A DNA stretch of 64,000 bases, from contig OX459098.1 of the NCBI GenBank assembly GCA_949775045.1, positions 14,386,207 through 14,450,206 on the forward strand, in the 5' to 3' direction. Of the stretch, positions 16,946 to 28,900 are shown in pieces. A program made the position numbers and the translations under genes. The first letter of the stretch is position 1. Each line of letters opens with the position of its first letter. The stretch comes from Metridium senile (lineage: Eukaryota > Cnidaria > Anthozoa > Actiniaria > Metridiidae). Under the pieces are notes generated by a model that ran no database searches, was not told the origin of the DNA, and saw nothing but the letters and a program-made list of their open reading frames with translations.

Positions 16946-19900
16946 ATGGCTGGTTTGTTTGGCAAAGCAATGAAGGATGCAGCATTCTCGGTTACGATGT
17001 CAAAAGATGGATCACGCTCGTTTGATAAAGGTAAGAAAAGATGGCCGACTTTGAGGTCGCTTTATCATGGCGTCAATAGTAATAAAACTAATAAAAAGAC
17101 TGCTGTTTTATTAAATATTACTCTTACTCTTTTCTGAAAACATCTTGTTATGCGTTAAACGATGTTTAGTTTGAATTCAAAGTGTTATATAGATGAATAT
17201 GTGGTAAATTAATTTTATAATTGTCAAGTCTTTTTAAAACCAATAAAAATTAAAGCTCCGGAAATGTCTATTTTTTCTATAAACAAAATCGATAATCGAT
17301 AATAATCGTTGCCAATCGATATCAATCTATTGATTGATATTGGAAGTCAATGTTCAATCAATGACCAACATAGAAGTTACCTATTAACTGAAACAACAAA
17401 ATGAAAAATATAACAGTTGGTCAATGCCAATCAATGTAGTCAAACTTTGTGTGACTTTCACTTTGTGTGACTTTTGATTGATCACCGATTTACCAATATG
17501 CCAATCAATATCAATTAACTAATTTATAGGATTGCTTTTGACCAATTGATTGATTTACGATGAATGATTGTCATTGATTAAGTACATAGAGATAAAGAGT
17601 AAGAACTAAGAGTACAAAGACTGACCCAAGAGGTATATAATTCATACATAATACTTCACAAGTAGCACAATGTAATACAATATTGTGTCTCATTTAAGCA
17701 GAGGTCAAACGGCTATGATAGTTGGTGATAGTTGAAGGCATCTCAACTATCATCAGCTATCCTGTACACACGGTCAAACAGCAAAAACTATCATCGACTA
17801 TCATGTGAAATTTGAACATGTTCAAACTCTATGATAGACCATGATAGTCCATGATAGTTGGTGGTCAAACACACATGATAGTTGGAACTATCATCAACTA
17901 TCATGACCTATCATTGCCGGTTGACCAAGGCTTTATGATTGTCTTATGTAAATTATAAAGGCAACTTGCTAAACATTAATATCAAGTCAAAGTTAAACAT
18001 AGTACTAGATGAACTTTTCTTTATAACAGATAGTGGGGATTCCAGTTCCCAAGATAGAAGAGGTGGTTACAGAGGTAGAATCAACAGAGGCAGGAGTCGT
18101 GGAAGGGGAAGAGGAGGGGGAAACTGGAGAGGAAACAGAGGAGGATATCGAGGCAGAGGAAGAGCAGGGGGGTCACAAGATGCAGGACCAAGATCATACC
18201 TTGATGATGATGATGAGAGTATGGATGATGAAGGTGGTAGTGGGAAGTCGTACAACCCAAGATAGTAAGTATAATCTTTAACATGTAATGATAATGATGA
18301 TGATGATAGTAATGATGATGATGAGATGGTAATGAGAAGTCGTACAACTCAAGATAGTACAATGTAAGTATCATCTAAACCATGTAATGATGATGAAGAT
18401 AATAGTCATGATGTTGCAGACAATGATAGTAATGATGATGATGATGATAGTAATGATTTTAGTGACGATCATGAGAGTAATGATGATGAAAGTAATGATT
18501 GTAATGATGATGATAAGAGTATGGATGAATAAAGTGGTAACAGGAAGTCATACAACTCAGGATAGTAAGTATAATCTTTAACATGTAATGATGATGTTGC
18601 AGATGGTGATGATGATAGTAATGATGATGATAGTAATGATGATGATGATGATGATAGTAATGGTGATGATAGTAATGATGATGATGATGATAGTATTTCA
18701 GATTATGTGGATGATAGTGGTGATGATGATAATGGTGGTGCTTTTGATGGCCATGATAATGATTTATGTCAGTGATGCAGATAATGATGATTATGATGGA
18801 AAATAATAAAGACAAGTGTAAAATTCTGAGCTACAGCATCAAGTTTCCTGGTTTTAGCAGTTTGTGTTGCAATCTCTACTTTCATAAAATTGTTGTACCT
18901 TACATGAATCATACATCCATGCTATTAGGCATGAACACTAACATAGTCATTTTCATAGCAACCCTTATGGATCAAGACCACAAAGCAGACGTGGCTATAG
19001 AAATGATGATTACTCCGGCAGACCTTCTGGTGATATAAGATCAAGACTTGGTGGTCAATTCCAGAGCAATTCCAATTGGTATAAAGCTACTGTAAGTATA
19101 TTAAATTTACTTACTTTGAAATTCTTGTTATGTTTTGATAGAGATACAAATATGAATCTTTGTAGAGTGCATACAATATAGTTGTGAAACATTTACAGTG
19201 CGGACACTCCAACCGGGACCGCTTTAGATGAGTTGATAATCAACCAATCATATTGCAGCTTTCAGTTCAAGAATCATATGAGTGTGAGAACACTATAATT
19301 TGACTGGCTTATGCTGTTATCAGTTCAATCTCTGTCTGATTTAAATATTTTTTTTATTGGACGGTTCTGTCTAAGTGGTCTCGGTTGGAGTGTCCACACT
19401 GAAATTAGTAAAATAAAATTGCACAACTTTGTAGATTAGCAAAGCTCAAAATAACAGCCAGTCAATGGTCAATGTTCGGACAAAAGAATGAATAAACTAA
19501 AATAGTTCAGTCGTTATTTTGAGCCCTGATTAGTGAAATCAATTTAGGCTAATCCGTGAACTGCAAACAGATTAATGATCTGATCATGATTGAGAAAACA
19601 GAGACGCTAGATGATAAAAATAGCAGAAATTTTGACTCATTGTCTAAATATGGTAATAATTAATATTTTTGTTTTGTTTTCAAGATTGTAAATGGAAAGA
19701 CACATGATAAAGAATGGCTCATCAAAAGAATACAGAATTCATGTGAAGCAGCATTCCAACCTGTAGAGGTAAGTTAGTTTACCAGAATATAGAATGTTTA
19801 GAGCAGAACAGTGTCTTTGATTGTCAATAAATGTCATGTGAAGCAGCTTTCCAACCCTTAGATGTAAGTTAGTTTACCAGAATATAGAATGTTTAGAGCA

Positions 19901-22900
19901 GAACAGTGTCTTTGATTGTCAATAAAAATGTAAAAAGATGCAGCTTTTCAAACCGTAGACTTCTATGTAAGTTGTTTGTTTGCTAGAAATTATAGAATGG
20001 TAGACTGTTTAGTGCAGAACAGTGTCTTTGATTGTCAATAAATGTCATTTGAAGCAGCTTTCCAACTTGTAGACTTCTATGTAGGTTGGTTGTTTGCTAG
20101 AAATAGAATGCTAGAATGTTTAGTAATAATGACTTTATTAAATGACTTTGCAATTATTATTATAAGGATAAAAACAATTGAATTATGTCATTTTTACATG
20201 ACTCGATGACTACTTTTAAATATAATATATAATATGGTATAGTATAAAAAGTCTGTATATTTATCAATTAAATAGATCAGAACTGTGTCTTTGTTTGTCA
20301 ATAAATGTCATTTGAAGCAGCTTTCCAACTTGTAGACTTCTATGTAAGTTGTTTGTTTGCTAGAAATAGAATCCTAGAATGTTTAGTTCACAACCTAAAT
20401 CTAAAGAGTCAGCATAAAATAGTTACAGTGAGGATACTTGAAGCCGTGAACACTTGACTGTTTTCATGGTATTATTTTCTGAACCTTCTAGTGCTTCAAA
20501 ACCTCTAAAAATTAATCATTGAGTTCAAATACACTAAGTGTTTATAATAAATCGTATTTCTAATCTAATCGCTCATTGGGATGTGGGTTAAAAAAGTAAC
20601 AAAAAACTCAAAGTGTTCACGGTTCGAGTATCCTCACTGTAAGGTTAAACCTGTAGATTTCACTGAATTGTAACAAGACATTCAGAGGCATTAACTAGCA
20701 GAGACGTCTTTTCTCTTGGTAGTACTGTGGAAGAAGTACCCTCTGCCAGCAGGAAACTAAGACAAGTTGAGCTTATATAGATTGACAAAGCAGTGAATAT
20801 CTAGGGATATCCCTATTTACTGCTCACCAAACAAAGCATGCAACTAGAGTACAAACACTAAAAGTGTGCAATACTTTGTACTATTTACCACTAAATAGTG
20901 TTGATTAAACAATAGAGAACAAAAGAATTTGCATAATTTAGCAGTATTTAGTGGTATTTATGTTGCACACTTTTAGTGTTTGTACTTTACCACTTATATT
21001 GTTAAATTATTACTGAACATAGTGACAGTACGTATTGTACAAGGTGCAAATAAACTAATTCAATAGCACAATGCATGAATGACGTCACAAAAATGGAGAC
21101 AAAGGCCTAACTTGGACAAACAAACTTTTATTTAACTTTCAGTATTTAACTTTCAGACTATTTTCAATACCAGTAGAAGCAAATCTAATCACGTTTAATC
21201 ACGTTGTTATTCTAATTTCAGCAGGAAATGATAAGATTGGTTTATATATTGCTCAACACAGAAAAACTGAACACAATGTTTGTCCGAGTCTTGGAGCTAT
21301 TTTTAGCATTCCTGCACTGTGCTATTCATGCGAAATTCAACATTGTCTGATTTGGTGTGTACTAAACAGTATATTTATCTTAAATAGTTTCATTATATGG
21401 GGGACAGTGCACTCTTCTTTGTTGAAGGCAAAGAAGTAGCTGAGGCACTGAAGAAGATTAGTCATCAAATTACCGTGAAAAATGGAGCAAAGGTAAGGCA
21501 GAAGACTAATTTGTTTGTTTATTAGCCTGCTTGATTGCTCCAGTTTGCTTGTTTGTTTGTATGTTTTTTGTTGTTGTTGTTGTTTGTTTGTTTGCTTGAT
21601 TGATTGATTGCTTGCTCCAGCTTGCTTGTTTGGTTGCTTGTTTGGTTGCTTGTTTGTTTGTTTGTATGTTTTTTTGTGTGTGTTGTTTGTTTGCTTGATT
21701 GATTGCTTGCTTCAGCTTGCTTGTTTGGTTGCTTGTTTGTTTGTTTGCATGTTTTTTTGTGTGTGTTGTTTGTTTGCTTTATTGATTGCTTGCTTCAGCT
21801 TGCTTGTTTGGTTGCTTGTTTGTTTGTGTGTATGGGTTTTTTTTGTGTGTGTTGTTTGTTTGTTTGATTGATTGATTGATTGCTTGCTCCAGCTTGCTTG
21901 TTTGTTTGTATGTTGTTTTTTGTTGTTGTTGTTGTTGTTGTTGTTTGTTTGTTTGAATGATTGATTGCTTGCTTGCTCCAGCTTGCTTGTTTAATTGCTT
22001 GTTTGTTTGTATGTATGTTTGTGTTTTTGTTTGTGGATCAAAGATATGGCAAAAGACTAATTTGTTTATTTGCCTTGCTCCAGCTTCCTTTGTTGGTTGC
22101 TTGTTTGGTTGCTTGTTTGTTTGTATGTTTGTTTTTGTTTGTTTGTGGATTAAAGATATGGCAAAAGACTAATTTGTTTATTTGCTTTGCTCCAGCTTCC
22201 TTTGTTGGTTGCTTGTTTGGTTGCTTGTTTGTTTGTATGTATGTATGTTTTTTGTGTGTTTGTTTATTTGTTATGTATTTATGTTTTGTTTGTTTGTTTG
22301 CCTGTTTGATTGTTTGCTTCAGCATACTTTTTTGGTTGCTTGTTTGTTTGTTTTGTTTGTTTGTTGGATGGATCAAAATATAGGAACTCAGAGCAAATAT
22401 ACTTTATCTATTTTAGATCATTATTAGTGTCCGTCCCAGTGGTCCTCCAAGAACTAGAGCATCCGGTGGAGCAGGAAACTCAGCCATTACTGTTAAACCA
22501 GAAACAGAACAAGCTTTAAAGGTAGTTTTTAACTCGTGGATCGAAGATCCTCGAGTTATTGGGATGGGGCTTTTGAACCGGAAGTGTCACTCACTCGCTC
22601 ACTCGCTCACTCGCTCACTCGCTCACTCGCTCACTCACTAGACCGTCAGTGTAAACTTTTGAGCCCCAAGATCTCGGTCAGCGTACTTCGAGCACATGGA
22701 TATTTGATTCGTCTGAAGGAATGATTTTTCGGTCGAAGTAATCGCGAATACTCTCATATTTTATGTGCTCACGCCACACGATTCGTAGTAGAATTACACA
22801 TAAGTTTATGTCGAATGTTTTCGGAAATGGTCACTGTGAATTTTACTAAAGATCATGCAATTTACGAGCGAACTAAGCGAGCCAACTTATTATGATCAAA

Positions 22901-25900
22901 TTTATCGAGATATCTTCCCTGCTATAAACAGAAGCTACTTTTTATCCATCCTTTCATAATGCTATGGAATGGATTCACAACCAGTTACAAAGGACGAAGC
23001 TGTTATTACTGGATATTTAACAGTATTTCCGGTAAGCATTCTTAGAGAGTACGATACACACTAGAAGTGAAGACAACAACAGTATAATAGTTTAGTGATG
23101 TTGTTGGGTAAATTTATTGCTTATTGTAACTATTTCTTTTATATTTTTGATTAAAGTAACCAGTTTATCTGTCAATAGTTTAATTTTATTGACTACTATT
23201 AATTCGTACAAATTCGAACGGCGATTGAAACAGGCGATTCTCGAGCTCTTAGCTTCTTGCACAGAACAACAAACTTATTCGCAAAACTTAAATCGCTTCA
23301 CCCTATTATCTAGCAGTTCAACTTAACGATCTATGTATATGTAGATGAAAGTAATATTTCTTTCTTTACAATATGTGAGATAACGTGATCGGTTTTAAAC
23401 CTCCAGGTTGACCTCGACAACAACAAATAAACAGCTAAAACGGCCTCTCTAAAAACTATACCAACAGCCCAAATCGCCTCAAATATAACACCAATTGCTT
23501 CAATGACTATCTATTTTGCTTTTTCTGGCGTTTATTTTGCAAGAACAACTTAATAACACTGTTTCTTAGACACTCTTTGAACTCGCATGTATCTCTGCAC
23601 GAACCATGTGCACGAACCGAAGATCGAACCAGGTAAATATCAGACTTGTCAGCGGATCACGGACTGAGGGAACGACGGACCGTAAGGGAAACGGACGACA
23701 ACCAAAAAAATACAAATAAAACAACAACATTGAATACTTATTTTTCGCTTCAAATCATCTCAAGCTAATCCGAGAAAATAATTACATAATCGTAATGGAG
23801 CGGTCTAAACTGTAAGCGCTTTCAAAATGTTCCAATTATGATCCACGAGTTGGCCATAGGTGGCCTTTGATTATATCATAATATTATTATATTATCAAGG
23901 TCTTTATTTATCTACTTAGGGGTGGACCATTTAACTTTTGAGGGGGGGATAATTTTGGAAAAAAATTTCCTGCAATGCAAAATTGCCACTCAAATCTTTG
24001 CATTTCTATCAAATAAATTCCGTTTGCATGCACACAGGCTTAAAAAATTAAAAAATTCCTGCACGGACCAAATCATCCACCCCCCTCAAAAGTCAAATGG
24101 TCCACCTCTTATATAAATGTTCATCACAAGTTTATTGCTGAACAGATATAGCTGCAACATTCAGTTCAGCTGAGATTTCAGTATGTGTTACCTTGGAGAT
24201 ACAGCTGATTGATGTAAACAAAAACTCTAGTTTTCTATTGTTATTTTTTATGTCTTGTTGACTGCATGTGACTGGGAATTGCAGTAGTATCTTACATAGT
24301 TGCTAATGTCTTTTCAATGTCAAGTGTTGTGACCATCCAGATGTGTGTAGTCTTGAGAAAGATTGTTGGTGTTAGTATCTGACCTTTGAATGGTTTGAAC
24401 CAAGGTGTAAATGAAGTTGTTGTCTGCAATCAATACAATAAACTTTATTTTTTACGAGGAAAAATACGTATTAACACTAAAAATTATCTAGCATACTGCC
24501 CTCTGCCAATTTGACAACCTGGGCGAAAGTTGTGTGTAGATAACAGGTTCCCATTTAAACCTGTACTTTCCCATTTAAATCTGTACTTATGCAAATTGTG
24601 TTGATGTGTGCTAAACACACAGATCAACCAATCAGAGTATGTTATTTCTGAAGTGAACTTCTCTGATTGGTTGATCTGTGTGTTGAGCACACATCAGCAC
24701 AATTTACATATTAAGTACAGATTTAACTGGGAAAGTACAGATTTAAATGGGAACCTGTTAGATGTATTTCATTGACCATCAGGATAGCTTAATATTCAAG
24801 GCAATAACTATATGTTTATTTTAATCCCTCAGGATTGTCTTAGCAATCGTTATGATGCTGGTACAAAGACAATGAATTTATCTGACCTGTACAACGACGA
24901 AGGTACAACATTAATGACATTTAAAAAACTTATTTTACTTTTTGTTCATTATTTTTTAAGTTGTACACTTTCTTACTGTTGTTTACTCTTGTATTTCAGT
25001 TCTAAAATCCTATAATGTGCAAGGACATATCTATAAACCTTACATTGCTGGAGGAATCCTAAAGCTTATTGGAGAAAATTGTCAAGATGTAAGAACAATA
25101 ATAATAATATTTTATAGAATAATAATGAATTTATTACAGCGTTACGTGCAAAAGTATGACCACTTTTAATAAATTTGCATACTTTCATGCACAGACTTTA
25201 TGCTGTGAAATGAGGTTTTACACGCCTTATTCGGTATAATCAGACAACTTCACATCAATGTGTCTGTTTAAAGTACAAACTCCCGTGCATGGAAGTATGC
25301 AAATACATTTAGTGTGGTCATACTTTTGCGCATCATGCTGTAATTTCTCTATCTTACAGCCAGACACCAGTGCCCTACTTAAGGAGGGGGGGGGGGGGGG
25401 GGGGGGTATGTGAATGTCTTTTCTGTTTAGTGATAACATTTTTTCATGCTTTGCTTGGAAATTGTGAATGTATTTTACAAATGTACTAATTGAGGCTTAA
25501 CATGTGTAAATGCGCCTTAAGAGAGCATGTCAGTAATTATCGAACAAATTCGATCTTTCGCGGCCATGGATAAAAAATGTATTTTGCTCAAATTTTGCCC
25601 AAATGTACTTCATTATATTACGAAATGAACTGCATTGTTTTTTAAGAAAAATAGATTTTTATTTTTGAGAAAATGCGTTTTTAAAATGTCCTCCCGAATT
25701 CGCCATTTTAGCATCCAAATTTTGAGTTGAATTTAACGACCGAGTTCAGTACGAAAATCGATTCTAGTGAACTTAAAACTGCTAAAACCCTGCTCCATGC
25801 TATCTAAACATCCGGTTACGTGACTTAGAAGAAATTTGAGTTACTTTTTGTGACAGAAATAATCTTACTTTTAGGACACGTGATTCTACTTGATTGACGA

Positions 25901-28900
25901 TATCCTCTAAACAAAATCGATTTTCACCATGCGATAAAGTTCCAAATCTAACAAGCTTCAGTTGGTTAGTTCTTTAAACAATAAGCTTTCATATGATGTA
26001 AAACTTTTGCTTGGCAAATAAATATGTGTTGCGCTACAGCTCATTGAAATCTTCAATTTTTGACCTTTTGAGGTCATACGCGATAATTTCCCACACGTGC
26101 ATAATCGAAGAATATTATCTCTTATTATTACTGATTTGCCTTCCAATTACAAGAAATACACTTAAATATCATTTCTTACCTGGTTAAAGCTGATATCTGC
26201 TGTAGTAATCTCGGTATTCGTTATAATGGTATCCGTAAGACTTCATAGTTAGTCATCAGTAATAACGGCTATTTACACTGATTATTATCAAATATGTCAA
26301 TTGTCCAGCGCTTACTAAACGGAGTTCAAATCCCTTTCACATGCAGCCAAGCTATATTTTCTTTTTGAACTGAAGTCCTGCCACATTATTATATATCATT
26401 ATGATTTCGAAGTTTGGTTTGTGGTACAGCTGAAATCGAATTGTGAGTACGTAAACAAATGGCCTGGAATGATGCTAATTATAAACTACGACTTACTAGG
26501 GGAGGGACGGTACGTTTCAAATAATGGTTTTTCTCTGACATCCCAACAATTTGGTGGTTAAGACTTCTGATAAACTGTTAGATAAATCATCTCTAGTGAT
26601 GTATGCCAATGAGTAGTTGCTTTAATCATGATCTGCAAAATAATGCCTAAGTTTCTAAAGTTACACAGGGAGCCCAATTTCCTGGGATTCGCGACTATGT
26701 AAAAGAACGCCGGAATTTGAATATGTATTTTTTCTCTCTGTGTTTTTCTAAACTGTTAGATAAATCATCTCTAGTGATGTATACCAATGATTAGTTGCTT
26801 TATGATCTTTGTCATAGTCATGATCTGCAAAATAATATGATTTGCCCAAGTTTCTAAAATTACACAGGGAACCCAATTCTCGGGGGATGTTAGCCGTGCT
26901 AATCTGAACAGGAATACTAGGAGTACCCAACGACCAACTTTTAACAAAATGATCCCACGTTAATTATAGTTAAAAATTAACACCCCTGGGAAAAAAGTAT
27001 CCGCTGCTCAACATCCAGTCATGTATTTTACATCTGAATTCCCAGCCAGCATTTACGATAATTTGTTTCCCCACCCACGAGACTGTGTTGACAAGTTTCC
27101 CCTATAGGAAACAAAGATGGAAAAAATCCTTTATAAATCAAAACTTATTAAATATCTGGTTGCATATGCCTGCAATAAAATTTTTGTAAAATGACTATCA
27201 CTTACCTTGAGATGATGTAGGTATGACATAGACACTTTTTGCAAATTAAAAAAATGCATAATTTTTCCACATTTGTCACAATATGGGAAACAATAGCTCC
27301 GTACACTCGGTAGATGTCAGCCTCATTAAGAAAATAAAGGCAAGTTCATTCAAATATCCGACTTATATATTGGACATCTTAAATGTATAGTCATTTACTT
27401 CAGTGTTGTAGACCAAATATGAGACGATCCAAGTGCAGCAAGCCCGGGGGGGAGGGGGGGGGGGGGTTCTCCCTTAATCCAAGTGGTAGGGGTGATCTGA
27501 TCGACGTACCTTTTAGGGTTAAAATATTTCCAGTGCGTACCTTTTAGGGTCGACCCATTTAGAGATTTGGCTCAAAAATCAGTTGTAAGGGTCGTTTTTA
27601 CTCTGCTCTATGTCAGTTTCTGAGCGTACCTTTTAGGGGTCATTTTCAAAATCTCCGCCGATCACCCCTACCACTTGGACAAAGGGAGTACCCCCCCCCC
27701 CCCCGGGGGCGGCAAGATTTGTGTAGGAAATAGAGGTACATGCATATACTATTGGTCATATACTATATGCAGAGTTTATTGATTTGATTTTGACTGCCAG
27801 TAAGACAGAGATAGATGACCAATTGACTTGAGGTTGTATGGCACTTTCGATCTTTGGCATCAGCACCACAAGAACTACCAACGAGAGACTTACACGAACA
27901 ACACGCTTCCATTTCTTTACAGCAACTGCGTTAAACTAGTGCTAATAGATTAAACAGCTGTGTTTATCTTTTGTAATGACGATACAAAAATACAATTCCT
28001 TGCTGCATAAGGGATTAATTAATTAAGATATCCAACTCGATAGAATACTTATGGTCTTATTCCTAGAGTAAAATCCAATAGTGGACTTTATTATGACTGC
28101 GCAGAGAAAACACAGAGAGAAAAAATACATATTCAAATTCCGGCGTTCTTTTACATAGTCGCGAATCCCAGGAAATTGGGCTCCCTGTGTAACTTTAGAA
28201 ACTTAGGCATTATTTTGCAGATCATGATTAAAGCAACTACTCATTGGCATACATCACTAGAGATGATTTATCTAACAGTTTATCAGAAGTCTTAACCACC
28301 AAATTGTTGGGATGTCAGAGAAAAACCATTATTTGAAACGTACCGTCCCTCCCCTAGTAAGTCGTAGTTTATAATTAGCATCATTCCAGGCCATTTGTTT
28401 ACGTACTCACAATTCGATTTCAGCTGTACCACAAACCAAACTTCGAAATCATAATGATATATAATAATGTGGCAGGACTTCAGTTCAAAAAGAAAATATA
28501 GCTTGGCTGCATGTGAAAGGGATTTGAACTCCGTTTAGTAAGCGCTGGACAATTGACATATTTGATAATAATCAGTGTAAATAGCCGTTATTACTGATGA
28601 CTAACTATGAAGTCTTACGGATACCATTATAACGAATACCGAGATTACTACAGCAGATATCAGCTTTAACCAGGTAAGAAATGATATTTAAGTGTATTTC
28701 TTGTAATTGGAAGGCAAATCAGTAATAATAAGAGATAATATTCTTCGATTATGCACGTGTGGGAAATTATCGCGTATGACCTCAAAAGGTCAAAAATTGA
28801 AGATTTCAATGAGCTGTAGCGCAACACATATTTATTTGCCAAGCAAAAGTTTTACATCATATGAAAGCTTATTGTTTAAAGAACTAACCAACTGAAGCTT

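Noticed and set aside
18033..18281. Alternative frames (Glu/Val-rich and Pro-rich) over NXF1 exon 2
   Set aside because: Shadows of the RGG/acidic exon in other frames; the NXF1 frame joins correctly on both sides.
21608..22383. Cys/Leu/Val-rich frames resembling small membrane proteins
   Set aside because: Translations of TTTG simple repeats in NXF1 intron 5.
25958..28895. Identical 62-residue frame in inverted orientation at 25958-26146 and 28707-28895
   Set aside because: Identity reflects the inverted arms of the fold-back element. The frame is short, has no recognisable domain, and runs in opposite directions in the two arms.
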